A DNA stretch of 64,000 nucleotides, taken from Micrococcus porci (GTDB taxonomy: Bacteria > Actinomycetota > Actinomycetes > Actinomycetales > Micrococcaceae). Numbering within the stretch: the stretch's first letter is position 1; every line of letters begins with the position of its first letter. Of this stretch, positions 8,731-29,044 are shown piece by piece. The stretch covers positions 1,116,001 through 1,180,000 of the forward strand of contig NZ_CP083691.1 in assembly GCF_020097155.1 (NCBI RefSeq), in the 5' to 3' direction. Both the position numbers and the translations under genes were made by a program. A model generated the notes under the pieces. That model made no database searches. It had not been told where the DNA came from and saw nothing but the letters and a program-made list of their open reading frames with translations.

Positions 8731-9252
8731 ATGGCGACGTCCGCGAAGGAGTCGGCGGTGGCCGAGCTGACGGACCTGTTCCGCAGCTCGAGCGCCGCTG
8801 TTCTCACGGAATACCGTGGTCTGACGGTGTCCGAGCTCAAGCAGCTCCGCGACTCCATCCGTCAGGATGCGACCTACTCCGTGGCGAAGAACACGCTCAC
8901 CGAGATCGCGGCGAAGGAAGCCGGCGTGGAGGGCCTCGACGCCCACCTGGCCGGCCCCACCGCGATCGCGTTCGTGACCGGTGACCCGGTCACCGTCGCG
9001 AAGGCGCTGCGTGACTTCGCCAAGGACCACGACAAGCTCGTGCTCAAGGGCGGCTACATGGATGGCCAGCCCCTGGACGAGGCCGGCATCGAGAAGCTCG
9101 CGGACCTCGAGTCCCGCGAGGTGCTGCTGGCCAAGTTCGCCGGCGCGATGAAGGGCAGCATGTCCAAGGCCGCCGCCCTGTTCCAGGCCCCGCTGTCGAA
9201 GACCGCCCGCACGGTCGAGGCCCTCCGGGCCCAGCAGGACCAGGCTGCCTGA
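8731..9252 (+). CDS. rplJ: 50S ribosomal protein L10
   Basis: Anchors the L7/L12 dimers to the ribosome stalk. 173 residues: family motif [20 protein letters not shown] and [21 protein letters not shown] in the rRNA-binding N-terminal domain, and the C-terminal helix that holds L7/L12. ATG at 8731 preceded by GAGAGGAG. Open frame extends upstream through the leader but without similarity. Co-transcribed with rplL. Confidence 0.97.
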   Translation: MATSAKESAVAELTDLFRSSSAAVLTEYRGLTVSELKQLRDSIRQDATYSVAKNTLTEIAAKEAGVEGLDAHLAGPTAIAFVTGDPVTVAKALRDFAKDHDKLVLKGGYMDGQPLDEAGIEKLADLESREVLLAKFAGAMKGSMSKAAALFQAPLSKTARTVEALRAQQDQAA

Positions 9253-9325
9253 CGCAGCCCCCACCCGGGCTGCACGGCCCACCCACTTTCACACGTACAC
9301 ACGTCGTACACGTAAAGGAGCCATC

Positions 9326-9712
9326 ATGGCCAAGCTGACCACCGAAGAGCTGCTCGCCGCGTTCGAGGAGCTGACCCTCATCGAGCTGTCCGAGTTCATC
9401 AAGGCGTTCGAGGAGAAGTTCGACGTCACCGCCGCCGCCCCCGTGGCGATGGCCGCCGCCGGCGCCCCCGCCGGTGGCGATGCCGCCGCCGCCGAGGAGA
9501 AGGACGAGTTCGACGTCATCCTCGAGGCCGCCGGCGACAAGAAGATCGGCGTCATCAAGGAGGTGCGCGCCCTGACCTCCCTCGGCCTGAAGGAGGCCAA
9601 GGACCTCGTCGACGGCGCCCCCAAGCCGATCCTCGAGGGCGTCAACAAGGAGACCGCCGAGAAGGCCAAGGAGCAGCTCGAGGGCGCCGGCGCCACCGTC
9701 ACCCTCAAGTGA
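9326..9712 (+). CDS. rplL: 50S ribosomal protein L7/L12
   Basis: Multicopy stalk protein that recruits translational GTPases. 128 residues: N-terminal dimerisation helix pair ([20 protein letters not shown]), an Ala/Gly-rich hinge (about 36-58) and the C-terminal factor-binding domain [20 protein letters not shown] ... [24 protein letters not shown] precedes the ATG. The 73-base gap to rplJ fits a bicistronic mRNA. Confidence 0.97.
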   Translation: MAKLTTEELLAAFEELTLIELSEFIKAFEEKFDVTAAAPVAMAAAGAPAGGDAAAAEEKDEFDVILEAAGDKKIGVIKEVRALTSLGLKEAKDLVDGAPKPILEGVNKETAEKAKEQLEGAGATVTLK

Positions 9713-9742
9713 CGACCGCGGCCTGAGCCGCGATCCCGCTTC

Positions 9743-9791
9743 ACCGGACCCCCGTCCGACCCGCCCCGCGCGGATCGGACGGGGGTCCGGT
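9743..9791 (+). terminator. terminator after rplL
   Basis: A perfect 17-bp stem (9743-9759 with 9775-9791) and 15-base loop, 30 bases behind rplL. It closes the rplJL unit before the separate rpoB promoter. Confidence 0.7.
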
Positions 9792-9842
9792 CGTCGTGGG
9801 GGAGGGGGCGCCGACGGGTGCGCGGGATCACCGTGGAGGGGG

Positions 9843-9871
9843 TGGACGAGGGTGGAACCCCGGGTTAGGAT
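9843..9871 (+). promoter_or_regulatory. rpoBC promoter
   Basis: TGGACG (9843-9848), 17-base spacer, TAGGAT (9866-9871). Each box matches four of six consensus bases. Start near 9878 would give a leader of about 144 nt before rpoB; I see no gene in that leader. Confidence 0.55.
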
Positions 9872-10021
9872 GGTTCTTTGCACCTCCCCTGTCCCAGCGT
9901 GCTCGGAAACGGGTGACGACGGGAGGGACTGCGCGGCCTTCATATAGCGGTGGGCCCGGTCCTGATGCCTCGCAGCGGGGGAGGCTGACCGGAACCCTGC
10001 AGTCCTGTGGAAGGATCCTAC

Positions 10022-13528
<3,507 letters not shown>

Positions 13529-13588
13529 TCCTCTCCCTCTCCCACAGACGTCCTCTGAGAACCACGGAACCAAGGAGTTCACCGGAGC

Positions 13589-17485
<3,897 letters not shown>

Positions 17486-17561
17486 TCCGGCGTCGGCCCC
17501 GGCGTGAGCCGGGGCCGGCCCCGCGGGCCGCATCCCCATCGGTGCGGCCCGTGCACGAGGG

Positions 17562-17593
17562 GGCCCCCGACGGATTCCGATCCGTCGGGGGCC
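17562..17593. terminator. bidirectional terminator between rpoC and the FemAB-type gene
   Basis: A perfect 14-bp stem with a 4-base loop, followed by TCCTCGTC on the plus strand. A second stem (about 17492-17518) lies just behind rpoC. Placed between convergent genes, it can serve both. Confidence 0.7.
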
Positions 17594-17628
17594 TCCTCGT
17601 CTGTGCCGGGGGACCGGGGTGCCCGGAC

Positions 17629-18846
17629 TCAGCGGCGGGACATGTACAGGCCGAACGCGTGGGCGAGCGTCTTGTGGAGCGGGAAGTCCCACTCCCCGTG
17701 CGTCTGCACGATGTCCGCGCCCTGCGTCGTCTTGAACTCGGTGAGGCCGGTGATGCGGTCCTCGGAGTCCACGGAGCCGGGCACGCCGCCCAGGTCCAGC
17801 CAGTGGCAGCCGTCCGCGATGCCCTGGCGGATCTGCTCGAACTCGAGCAGGCGCGGGGCGTCGCGCTTGCGCTCCTTCTGGGAGGAGGCGGAGTACGGGC
17901 GCCAGCAGACGTGGCCCTGGCGGAAGTGGAACGCGGCGGCGACGGGATCGCCCTGGTACTCGGCCAGATAGTAGGTCACGTCGGCCAGCTCGGAGCCGCC
18001 CAGCTCGTCCATGAGGCGGGCGAAGTACTCCTTGCGGCGGCCCGTGAAGCCGTCGCGCTCGGCGGTCTCGTCCTGCAGGGCCTCCCACTCGTCCAGGCGC
18101 TCGGGGCCGCCCACGACGACGTCCAGGTCGTTGCGGAGCGACCGGCGGGTGCGCTTGCGGCTGGATCCGGACATGCGGGCGAGCACGCCCTCCTCGTCGA
18201 GACCCTCCAGGGGGATCCGAGCCTGGAACATCGGCTGGCCGGCGGAGAAGCCGGGCAGCACCTCGGGGGCGCGCCAGCCGGCCTCGCGCAGGCGGCGCTC
18301 GAGCTCCAGCGCGTCGGCGTGCTCCTCGGCGGGCTCGAGGTCGGTGAGCATGCGGTGCGCCGGGTCCGGCAGCGCCTTGCGCACGGTGTCCGCGTCCCAG
18401 CGCCGGACGACGCCGGGCGGGGCCACCCGCACGAGGAACGCGCCCTGCGCGTGCAGCTCCGCGACGAGAGCGGCGAGGGCTTCGACCACGTCCACGCCGG
18501 CGTCGAGCACGGGGCCCTCCGCCACGTAGGCGAGGAACGAGCGGCCCAGGAGCGGGGTGCGGCCGGGGACGGGGAGGCGGCGGCCCAGGACGAGGGCGGC
18601 GCCCACGAGGCGGCCGTCGGCCTCGAACCCGAGCGACTGGCCGCTCCAGTCCGTCTTCACGCGGGCCCAGCGGGGGTTCTGGAGGAAGGAGGCGCCCGGG
18701 TGGCGCCGCAGGACCTCGACGTGCTCCGCCTCGGTGATGGGTCGGACGGTCAGCGGCCCGACGGGCGGGGCGGCGGGCGCGGGGCCCCCCGTCGCGGACG
18801 GCGGCGCGGGGGAGGGGTGCGGGGCGTCGGGAGTCTGTTCAGTCAC
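17629..18846 (-). CDS. FemAB-type aminoacyltransferase (peptidoglycan bridge family)
   Basis: Encodes 405 residues with a Pro/Ala-rich N-terminus of about 30 residues and then two GNAT-like halves of the FemABX family: [16 protein letters not shown] early on, [20 protein letters not shown] mid-protein, and [20 protein letters not shown] with the final [20 protein letters not shown] motif. Such enzymes transfer amino acids from aminoacyl-tRNA to lipid-linked peptidoglycan precursors. The GTG at 18844-18846 begins exactly 7 bases after a TATAGT -10 box, implying a leaderless mRNA. M. luteus-type walls are described as bridged by stem peptides, so the substrate here is uncertain. Confidence 0.85.
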   Translation of the reverse strand: MTEQTPDAPHPSPAPPSATGGPAPAAPPVGPLTVRPITEAEHVEVLRRHPGASFLQNPRWARVKTDWSGQSLGFEADGRLVGAALVLGRRLPVPGRTPLLGRSFLAYVAEGPVLDAGVDVVEALAALVAELHAQGAFLVRVAPPGVVRRWDADTVRKALPDPAHRMLTDLEPAEEHADALELERRLREAGWRAPEVLPGFSAGQPMFQARIPLEGLDEEGVLARMSGSSRKRTRRSLRNDLDVVVGGPERLDEWEALQDETAERDGFTGRRKEYFARLMDELGGSELADVTYYLAEYQGDPVAAAFHFRQGHVCWRPYSASSQKERKRDAPRLLEFEQIRQGIADGCHWLDLGGVPGSVDSEDRITGLTEFKTTQGADIVQTHGEWDFPLHKTLAHAFGLYMSRR

Positions 18847-18853
18847 GGCGCCC

Positions 18854-18859
18854 ACTATA
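18854..18859 (-). promoter_or_regulatory. -10 box of leaderless FemAB-type gene
   Basis: TATAGT on the minus strand, 7 bases before the GTG start and with no Shine-Dalgarno sequence. No convincing -35 box. It lies only 12 bases from the -35 element of the divergent rpsL promoter. Confidence 0.55.
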
Positions 18860-18871
18860 CGGTCGGCCCTG

Positions 18872-18900
18872 TTGGAGCGCCCGAGGGTGCGTGCTATGCT
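18872..18900 (+). promoter_or_regulatory. rpsL (str operon) promoter
   Basis: TTGGAG (18872-18877), 17-base spacer, TATGCT (18895-18900). Start near 18907 leaves a leader of about 190 nt before rpsL, in which I see no gene. Confidence 0.65.
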
Positions 18901-19099
18901 GGGCGAGATTGTTTTTCCAAGTGGCAGAGTGGACTCGGTCCGGTCGCGGGGTTGTTGCGCGACAGATGCCACACTTTTGCACGCCTGCGGACGTTCGCTC
19001 GACTCGAGCTCCCGGAAGCGGCAGAGCCGAGGAACGAGCAGGACCGCCCCCCGAGGCCGGTCCGTCACGTCAGCGATCACAGAACAGGAAGGCTGGAGA

Positions 19100-19474
19100 G
19101 TGCCTACGATTCAGCAGCTGGTCCGCAAGGGCCGCTCACCGAAGGTCGTCAAGACCAAGGCCCCTGCACTGCAGGGCAACCCCATGCGTCGTGGCGTGTG
19201 CACCCGCGTGTACACCACGACCCCCAAGAAGCCGAACTCCGCGCTGCGCAAGGTCGCCCGCGTCCGCCTCAACGGCGGCGTCGAGGTCACCGCGTACATC
19301 CCGGGCGAGGGCCACAACCTGCAGGAGCACTCGATCGTGCTCGTGCGCGGCGGCCGCGTGAAGGACCTGCCGGGCGTGCGCTACAAGATCGTCCGCGGCG
19401 CGCTCGACACGCAGGGCGTGAAGAACCGCGGCCAGGCCCGCTCCCGCTACGGCGCCAAGAAGGAGAAGAAGTAA
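19100..19474 (+). CDS. rpsL: 30S ribosomal protein S12
   Basis: Decoding-centre protein controlling fidelity. 124 residues with the signature [18 protein letters not shown] and [17 protein letters not shown]. Lys43 and Lys88, whose replacement gives streptomycin resistance, are both wild type. GTG start at 19100 with AGGAAGGCTGGA upstream. The stop overlaps the rpsG ATG by one base (TAATG), so the two are translationally coupled. Confidence 0.97.
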   Translation: MPTIQQLVRKGRSPKVVKTKAPALQGNPMRRGVCTRVYTTTPKKPNSALRKVARVRLNGGVEVTAYIPGEGHNLQEHSIVLVRGGRVKDLPGVRYKIVRGALDTQGVKNRGQARSRYGAKKEKK

Positions 19475-19944
19475 TGCCTCGTAAGGGTCCCGCCCCGAAG
19501 CGCCCCCTCGTCGTCGACCCGGTCTACGGCTCGCCCCTGGTCACCCAGCTGATCAACAAGGTGCTGATCGACGGCAAGAAGTCCACCGCCGAGCGCATCG
19601 TCTACGGCGCCCTCGAGGGTGTCCGCGCCAAGAACGGCGCCGATCCCGTGGCCACGCTCAAGAAGGCCATGGACAACATCAAGCCGGCCCTCGAGGTCCG
19701 CTCCCGCCGCGTCGGCGGCGCCACCTACCAGGTGCCGGTCGAGGTCAAGCCGGGCCGCTCCACCGCCCTCGCGCTCCGCTGGCTCGTGGGCTTCTCCAAG
19801 GCCCGTCGCGAGAAGACCATGACCGAGCGTCTGATGAACGAGATCCTGGACGCCTCGAACGGTCTGGGCGGCGCCGTCAAGCGTCGCGAGGACACCCACA
19901 AGATGGCCGAGGCCAACAAGGCGTTCGCCCACTACCGCTGGTGA
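19474..19944 (+). CDS. rpsG: 30S ribosomal protein S7
   Basis: Primary 16S rRNA-binding protein that nucleates assembly of the 30S head; in E. coli it regulates the str operon. 156 residues from [20 protein letters not shown] through [20 protein letters not shown] to the typical end NKAFAHYRW. Overlaps the rpsL stop by one base; AAGGAGAAG in the end of rpsL supplies the ribosome binding site. Confidence 0.97.
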   Translation: MPRKGPAPKRPLVVDPVYGSPLVTQLINKVLIDGKKSTAERIVYGALEGVRAKNGADPVATLKKAMDNIKPALEVRSRRVGGATYQVPVEVKPGRSTALALRWLVGFSKARREKTMTERLMNEILDASNGLGGAVKRREDTHKMAEANKAFAHYRW

Positions 19945-19983
19945 TCCGTCCGACCCGGTGTGCCGGCCGGCGCACCGGGCCGA

Positions 19984-20015
19984 CGACGGCGCGGGCCTGA
20001 GGGCCCGCGCCGTCG
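19984..20015 (+). terminator. perfect stem-loop between rpsG and fusA
   Basis: A 14-bp perfect GC-rich stem with a 4-base loop, no T tract, in the 122-base gap. It may attenuate transcription into fusA or be an RNA-processing/stability site. Confidence 0.5.
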
Positions 20016-20066
20016 ACCCGCATCCACCTCACGAGACCCCCACACCACCCGAGCAAGGGAGACACC

Positions 20067-22181
<2,115 letters not shown>

Positions 22182-22212
22182 CCTCGCGTCACCCGCTCTG
22201 AGAGCACGACCT

Positions 22213-22248
22213 GTCCTCCGGGGGCAGTGCCCACCGCCCCCGGAGGAC
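22213..22248 (+). terminator. terminator between fusA and tuf
   Basis: A perfect 13-bp stem (22213-22225 with 22236-22248) with a 10-base loop, 31 bases after fusA. With the promoter behind it, this makes tuf a separate unit. Confidence 0.65.
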
Positions 22249-22356
22249 CCCCGACCCGGCGCCCGGCGCGCCGGGGCGGGTGCAGGACGGTCAGGTCCGG
22301 TCCGCTTCCGCGGTCTCGACGGCCTGGAGCCGGACTGGTCCTCGAAATCGCCGGAT

Positions 22357-22386
22357 TTCACCAACCCCGCATCCGCCAAGTAGACT
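22357..22386 (+). promoter_or_regulatory. tuf promoter
   Basis: TTCACC (22357-22362), 18-base spacer, TAGACT (22381-22386). The resulting leader is about 67 nt and ends with TTTAGGAGGAACCT, an unusually strong ribosome binding site. Confidence 0.55.
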
Positions 22387-22459
22387 CGCCGAGTTGTCAG
22401 CTCGTCACCCGTGGCTGAGCAGTCTTCTTGACGAGGAAACAGTTCTTTAGGAGGAACCT

Positions 22460-23650
<1,191 letters not shown>

Positions 23651-23691
23651 TCTGACGGCTCCGGCCGCGGCGCGCTGAGCGCCGCACCTGA

Positions 23692-23725
23692 GGACCCCCG
23701 TCTCCCGTGAGGGAGGCGGGGGTCC
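23692..23725 (+). terminator. terminator after tuf
   Basis: A 15-bp stem with one T-G wobble and a 4-base loop, then TTCGTCG, 41 bases behind tuf. Confidence 0.7.
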
Positions 23726-23747
23726 TTCGTCGCCCCCGAGGGCCCGG

Positions 23748-23753
23748 TAGGCT
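23748..23753 (+). promoter_or_regulatory. -10 box of leaderless small membrane peptide gene
   Basis: TAGGCT ends 7 bases before the ATG at 23761. No Shine-Dalgarno sequence lies between, so transcription and translation probably start at the same base. Confidence 0.5.
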
Positions 23754-23760
23754 GGTGGGC

Positions 23761-23898
23761 ATGGAATGGCTCATCGCGCTGGTCGTCATCGCCGCCGTCG
23801 TCGCCGGGGGACTCTGGGCGCGGCGCGCCTTCGCCCCCGAGATCGAGCGCGCCCGTCGCATCCGGCGGGCCGAGCGCGGCGGACGGCTGGAGCGATGA
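23761..23898 (+). CDS. small single-span membrane protein, unknown function
   Basis: Encodes 45 residues. Residues 2-20 (EWLIALVVIAAVVAGGLWA) form a transmembrane segment, followed by a strongly basic, helical, cytoplasmic-looking tail rich in Arg and Glu. The ATG sits 7 bases after a TAGGCT box, and the stop overlaps the start of the next gene (ATGA), both signs of a real gene. I do not recognise the family. The coupling suggests that it works with the DUF3817-type protein. Confidence 0.6.
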   Translation: MEWLIALVVIAAVVAGGLWARRAFAPEIERARRIRRAERGGRLER

Positions 23899-24362
23899 GG
23901 GTGCCCGGACCCCGGTCGCTGTATCGCGCCACCGCCGTCGCGGAGATGGCCACCTGGACTCTGCTGCTGCTTGCGATGGCCCTGAAGTACGGGGGAGTGA
24001 CCGCCGCGCTCATGCCGGCCGCCGGCGGCGTCCACGGCTTCGTCTTCCTCTGCTACGCCGCCGTCGTCGTCGCCGTGTGGATCGACGGCCGTTGGGGCGT
24101 CGGGCGTGGCCTCCTCGCCCTGGGCTCGGCGGTCGTGCCCTACATGACAGTCCCCATGGAACGGGCCCTCCTGCGCCGCGGCGAACCGGCGCCCCGGTGG
24201 CGTGTCCTCGAGGAGGCGGGCCGGACTTCGGCGACGGACCGCCTGCTGCGGACGGTCCTCCGGCGACCCCGGGTGTCTGCCCTGGCGGTCCTCGTGGCGG
24301 TCGTGGTCGTGTTCTCGCTGCTGCTGCGCGCGGGTCCGCCCACGGAGTGGTTCTCCCGCTGA
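23895..24362 (+). CDS. DUF3817-type integral membrane protein
   Basis: Encodes 155 residues. MRVPGPRSLYRATAVAEMAT is followed by hydrophobic segments near 22-40, 47-62, 73-90 and 133-146. The arrangement and the LKYGG ... VHGFVFLCY motifs resemble the DUF3817 family of small actinobacterial membrane proteins, whose function is unknown. ATG overlaps the preceding stop by four bases (ATGA). The central loop is rich in Arg. Confidence 0.7.
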   Translation: MRVPGPRSLYRATAVAEMATWTLLLLAMALKYGGVTAALMPAAGGVHGFVFLCYAAVVVAVWIDGRWGVGRGLLALGSAVVPYMTVPMERALLRRGEPAPRWRVLEEAGRTSATDRLLRTVLRRPRVSALAVLVAVVVVFSLLLRAGPPTEWFSR

Positions 24363-24402
24363 TCCCCCGCGCGCCGGGGTGAGGGAGGGCACTCGCCCCC
24401 GA

Positions 24403-24437
24403 CTGGCGCGCGGCGGGCATGTCTGACATACTTGTCA
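24403..24437 (+). promoter_or_regulatory. S10 operon promoter region with inverted repeat
   Basis: CTGGCG (24403-24408) is 18 bases before CATACT (24427-24432), a plausible promoter for rpsJ. The -10 box is embedded in a perfect inverted repeat, TGACA-TACT-TGTCA (24424-24437). TTGTCA within it could alternatively be a -35 box. The leader from here to rpsJ is about 260 nt and holds no gene I can support. Confidence 0.4.
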
Positions 24438-24699
24438 AGTTGCTCAAGCGCCTATGCGCAGCCGTCCACATGTCTCGAGGCGGCCGCGTGGCCCAGATGT
24501 GACTCCTCCCCTCCGTCCGCACCCGCGGCGCGCGCCCGGCAGAAGGGCGACACGCCCGACCGCGTGGACCGGAGGCCGGCGGAGGCGAGGAACCCGGTGG
24601 AACCGGATTCGCCCCGCGCGGGAAGGAACAAGAGGGCCGCCCTCCGGGGCGTCCGAACAGGGACAGGAACAGCACACCCGACAAGAGAGGCGTGACGCC

Positions 24700-25008
24700 A
24701 TGGCGGGACAGAAGATCCGCATCCGGCTGAAGTCGTACGACCACGAGGTCATCGACGTCTCGGCCCGCAAGATCGTTGACACGGTCACGCGCGCAGGCGC
24801 GACGGTGGTGGGCCCCGTGCCGCTGCCGACGGAGAAGAACGTGTACTGCGTTATCCGTTCTCCCCACAAGTACAAGGACAGCCGCGAGCACTTCGAGATG
24901 CGCACCCACAAGCGGCTCATCGACATCATCGACCCGACTCCCAAGGCCGTCGACTCGCTCATGCGACTGGACCTGCCCGCGGACGTCAACATCGAGATCA
25001 AGCTCTGA
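24700..25008 (+). CDS. rpsJ: 30S ribosomal protein S10
   Basis: Small-subunit head protein, also the NusE transcription factor. 102 residues beginning [20 protein letters not shown], with [20 protein letters not shown] and [20 protein letters not shown], full family length. The ATG follows AAGAGAGGCGTGACGCC. First gene of the S10 operon. Confidence 0.97.
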   Translation: MAGQKIRIRLKSYDHEVIDVSARKIVDTVTRAGATVVGPVPLPTEKNVYCVIRSPHKYKDSREHFEMRTHKRLIDIIDPTPKAVDSLMRLDLPADVNIEIKL

Positions 25009-25028
25009 GAGGGAGGTGCTGAGAGACT

Positions 25029-25679
25029 ATGACCAACACCCAGAACGTCAAGGGCCTGATGGGCACGAAGCTCGGCATGACCCAGGTCTGGGATGAGGAC
25101 AACAAGCTCATCCCCGTGACCGTGGTCCAGGCAGACGCCAACGTCGTCACCCAGCTGCGCTCCGAGGAGACCGACGGCTACACCGCCGTGCAGATCGCCT
25201 ACGGCCAGATCGACCCCCGCCGCGTGACCAAGCCGCTGGCCGGTCACTTCGAGAAGGCCGGCGTGACCCCCCGCCGTCACCTCGTCGAGCTGCGCACCGC
25301 CGACGCCGCCGAGTACACCCTCGGCCAGGACGTCACCGTCGAGGTCTTCGAGGCCGGCCAGAAGGTCGACGTCGTGGGCACCACCAAGGGCAAGGGCTTC
25401 GCCGGCGCCATGAAGCGCCACGGCTTCGCCGGCGTCTCCGCGTCCCACGGCGCCCACAAGAACCACCGCAAGCCCGGCTCCGTGGGCGGCGCGTCCACCC
25501 CGGCGCGCGTGTTCAAGGGCCAGCGCATGCCCGGTCGCATGGGCGCGGTGCGTCAGACCACCATGAACCTGACCCTCCACGGCATCGACGTGGAGAACAA
25601 CCTCCTGCTGATCAAGGGCGCGGTGCCCGGCTCCAAGGGCCAGGTCGTGCTCGTCCGCAGCGCCGTGAAGGGAGCCTGA
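25029..25679 (+). CDS. rplC: 50S ribosomal protein L3
   Basis: Binds 23S rRNA near the peptidyl-transferase centre and starts 50S assembly. 216 residues with [17 protein letters not shown], the long loop [20 protein letters not shown] and [35 protein letters not shown] provides the ribosome binding site. 20 bases behind rpsJ. Confidence 0.97.
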   Translation: MTNTQNVKGLMGTKLGMTQVWDEDNKLIPVTVVQADANVVTQLRSEETDGYTAVQIAYGQIDPRRVTKPLAGHFEKAGVTPRRHLVELRTADAAEYTLGQDVTVEVFEAGQKVDVVGTTKGKGFAGAMKRHGFAGVSASHGAHKNHRKPGSVGGASTPARVFKGQRMPGRMGAVRQTTMNLTLHGIDVENNLLLIKGAVPGSKGQVVLVRSAVKGA

Positions 25680-25683
25680 GACC

Positions 25684-26319
25684 ATGGCTGAGAACACCGT
25701 GAAGACCGTCCAGGTCGAGCTGCCCGCCGAGATCTTCGACGTGCAGGCCAACGTCCCGCTCATGCACCAGGTCGTCGTCGCCCAGCTCGCCGCCGCCCGC
25801 CAGGGCACCCACAAGGTGAAGCGCCGCGGCGAGGTCTCCGGCGCCGGCCGCAAGCCGTTCAAGCAGAAGGGCACCGGCCGCGCCCGTCAGGGCTCGATCC
25901 GCGCCCCGCACATGACCGGCGGTGGCATCGTCCACGGACCGACGCCGCGCGACTACTCGCAGCGCACCCCCAAGAAGATGAAGGCCGCCGCCCTCCGCGG
26001 CGCCCTGTCGGACCGCGCCCGCAACGGCCGCGTCCACGTCATCGAGGCCCTCGTGTCCGGCACCACGCCGTCCACGAAGGCGGCCAAGGCCGGTCTCGAG
26101 TCCCTGAACACGGGCCGCAAGAACGTCCTGCTGGTCATCGACCGCGCCGACGATCTCACCGCGCTGTCCGCCCGCAACCTTCCGGCGGTCCACACCCTGT
26201 ACGCCGACCAGCTGAACACCTACGACGTCCTCGTCTCCGACGACGTCGTGTTCACCAAGGTCGCCTACGAGGCGTACGTGGCCCAGGCCTCCGGCGCCAA
26301 GAAGGAGGATGCCCAGTGA
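25684..26319 (+). CDS. rplD: 50S ribosomal protein L4
   Basis: Lines the exit tunnel; in E. coli it is also the autogenous repressor of the S10 operon. 211 residues with [19 protein letters not shown], the tunnel loop [20 protein letters not shown] and [17 protein letters not shown]. Only four bases separate it from rplC; its GTGA stop overlaps rplW. Confidence 0.97.
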   Translation: MAENTVKTVQVELPAEIFDVQANVPLMHQVVVAQLAAARQGTHKVKRRGEVSGAGRKPFKQKGTGRARQGSIRAPHMTGGGIVHGPTPRDYSQRTPKKMKAAALRGALSDRARNGRVHVIEALVSGTTPSTKAAKAGLESLNTGRKNVLLVIDRADDLTALSARNLPAVHTLYADQLNTYDVLVSDDVVFTKVAYEAYVAQASGAKKEDAQ

Positions 26320-26627
26320 GCGGCTCCATCAACAAGGATCCCCGCGACGTGATCATTGCTCCCGTCGTGTCGGAGAAGAGCTACGGCCTGATCGACGAGG
26401 GCAAGTACACCTTCCTCGTCGACCCGCGCTCCAACAAGACCGAGATCAAGCAGGCGATCGAGCGCATCTTCGATGTGTCCGTGGCCTCGGTCAACACCCT
26501 GAACCGTCCGGGCAAGCGTCGCCGCACCCGCTTCGGCTGGGGTCAGCGCAAGTCCACCAAGCGCGCGATCGTGTCGCTCAAGGACGGCGCCACCATCGAC
26601 ATCTTCGGAGGTCCGCTCGCCTCCTGA
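26316..26627 (+). CDS. rplW: 50S ribosomal protein L23
   Basis: Exit-tunnel rim protein and docking site for trigger factor and SRP. 103 residues including [20 protein letters not shown] and [17 protein letters not shown] sequence ([20 protein letters not shown]), with the basic extended loop [23 protein letters not shown] start overlaps the rplD stop by four bases. Confidence 0.97.
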   Translation: MSGSINKDPRDVIIAPVVSEKSYGLIDEGKYTFLVDPRSNKTEIKQAIERIFDVSVASVNTLNRPGKRRRTRFGWGQRKSTKRAIVSLKDGATIDIFGGPLAS

Positions 26628-26663
26628 GGCGACGCGGAGACCACTTAATCGAGGAAGACACCC

Positions 26664-27503
<840 letters not shown>

Positions 27504-27518
27504 GGGAGCTGAGAAGAC

Positions 27519-27800
27519 ATGCCTCGCAGCCTGAAGAAGGGCCCCTTCGTCGACCAGCACCTGTACCTCAAGGTTCTGGCCGAGAACGAGAAGGGCAGCA
27601 AGAACGTCATCAAGACCTGGTCCCGCCGGTCGATGATCATCCCGGACATGCTGGGTCACACCATCGCCGTGCACGACGGGCGCAAGCACGTCCCGGTGTT
27701 CGTCACCGAGTCCATGGTGGGCCACAAGCTCGGCGAGTTCGCCCCCACCCGGACGTTCCGCGGCCACGTGAAGGACGACAAGAAGGGCAAGCGCCGCTGA
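27519..27800 (+). CDS. rpsS: 30S ribosomal protein S19
   Basis: Head protein that complexes with S13 near the A site. 93 residues: [40 protein letters not shown] and [35 protein letters not shown] upstream; 15 bases after rplB. Confidence 0.97.
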   Translation: MPRSLKKGPFVDQHLYLKVLAENEKGSKNVIKTWSRRSMIIPDMLGHTIAVHDGRKHVPVFVTESMVGHKLGEFAPTRTFRGHVKDDKKGKRR

Positions 27801-27851
27801 GCCTGACGGCACAGCACGCTTGACCTTCGAGAGAATCGAAAGAGAGAAGCA

Positions 27852-28217
27852 ATGGAAGCCAAGGCAATTGCGCGCCACCTGCGCGTGACGCCGATGAAGG
27901 CCCGGCGCGTCGTCGACCTGGTCCGTGGCAAGCAGGCCACCGAAGCACTGGCCATCCTGAAGTTCGCCCAGCAGGGCGCTTCGGAGCCGGTGTACAAGCT
28001 GGTGGCCTCCGCGGTGGCGAACGCCCGCGTCAAGGCCGACCGTGAGGGCGTCGCCTTCAACGAGGACGCCCTGTACATCACCGAGGCCTTCGTGGACGAG
28101 GGCCCGACCATGAAGCGGTTCCAGCCCCGTGCACAGGGCCGCGCCTACCGCATCAACAAGCGCACGAGCCACGTGACCGTGGTCGTCGCTTCCCAGGACG
28201 AGAAGGGTGGCAACTGA
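27852..28217 (+). CDS. rplV: 50S ribosomal protein L22
   Basis: Exit-tunnel protein; its beta-hairpin is a macrolide-resistance site. 121 residues: [20 protein letters not shown], then [20 protein letters not shown] and the hairpin [31 protein letters not shown] upstream of the ATG. Confidence 0.97.
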   Translation: MEAKAIARHLRVTPMKARRVVDLVRGKQATEALAILKFAQQGASEPVYKLVASAVANARVKADREGVAFNEDALYITEAFVDEGPTMKRFQPRAQGRAYRINKRTSHVTVVVASQDEKGGN

Positions 28218-28219
28218 CA

Positions 28220-29044
28220 ATGGGTCAGAAGATCAACCCCAACGGGTTCCGCCTCGGCATCACCACGGATCACGTCTCGCACTGGTTCGCCGACTCCCAC
28301 AAGGAGGGCCAGCGCTACGCGGACTTCCTCAAGGAGGACGTGAAGATCCGCGAGCTCATGACCGACGGCATGGAGCGCGCCGGCATCTCCAAGGTGGAGA
28401 TCGAGCGCACCCGTGACCGCGTGCGCGTCGACATCCACACCGCCCGCCCGGGCATCGTGATCGGCCGCCGCGGTGCCGAGGCCGACCGCATCCGCGGCGA
28501 GCTCGAGAAGCTCACCGGCAAGCAGATCCAGCTGAACATCCTCGAGGTCAAGAACCCCGAGACCGATGCGCAGCTGGTGGCCCAGGGCGTCGCCGAGCAG
28601 CTCGCCTCCCGCGTGGCCTTCCGCCGCGCCATGAAGAAGGCCATCCAGTCGGCCATGCGTGCGGGCGCCCAGGGCATCCGCATCCAGTGCTCCGGCCGCC
28701 TGGGCGGCGCCGAGATGAGCCGTTCGGAGTTCTACCGCGAGGGCCGCGTGCCGCTGCACACCCTCCGCGCGAACATCGACTTCGGCAAGTTTGAGGCGAA
28801 GACCACCTACGGCCGCATCGGCGTGAAGGTGTGGATCTACAAGGGCGACCTCACCGCCAAGGAGCTCGCGGCCAAGGAGGCCGCGCAGCCCTCCGGCCGC
28901 GGCCGCGGCGGCGAGCGTCGTGGCCCCGGCGGCGGCGAGCGCCGTCGTCGCAATGACCGTGCCGAGCGCGCTCCCCGCCAGGAGAACGCCGGCGCCGGCG
29001 CCGAGCAGTCGGCCGCCGCTCCCGCTGAAGGAGGCAACGCCTGA
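28220..29044 (+). CDS. rpsC: 30S ribosomal protein S3 with Arg/Gly-rich tail
   Basis: Head protein forming part of the mRNA entry helicase. 274 residues; the core (1-220) has [20 protein letters not shown], the KH-domain motif [20 protein letters not shown] and the C-terminal S3 domain with [19 protein letters not shown]. Residues 224-274 are an added low-complexity tail, first Arg/Gly-rich and then Ala/Glu/Gly-rich. Two bases after rplV; stop overlaps the rplP start. Confidence 0.96.
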   Translation: MGQKINPNGFRLGITTDHVSHWFADSHKEGQRYADFLKEDVKIRELMTDGMERAGISKVEIERTRDRVRVDIHTARPGIVIGRRGAEADRIRGELEKLTGKQIQLNILEVKNPETDAQLVAQGVAEQLASRVAFRRAMKKAIQSAMRAGAQGIRIQCSGRLGGAEMSRSEFYREGRVPLHTLRANIDFGKFEAKTTYGRIGVKVWIYKGDLTAKELAAKEAAQPSGRGRGGERRGPGGGERRRRNDRAERAPRQENAGAGAEQSAAAPAEGGNA

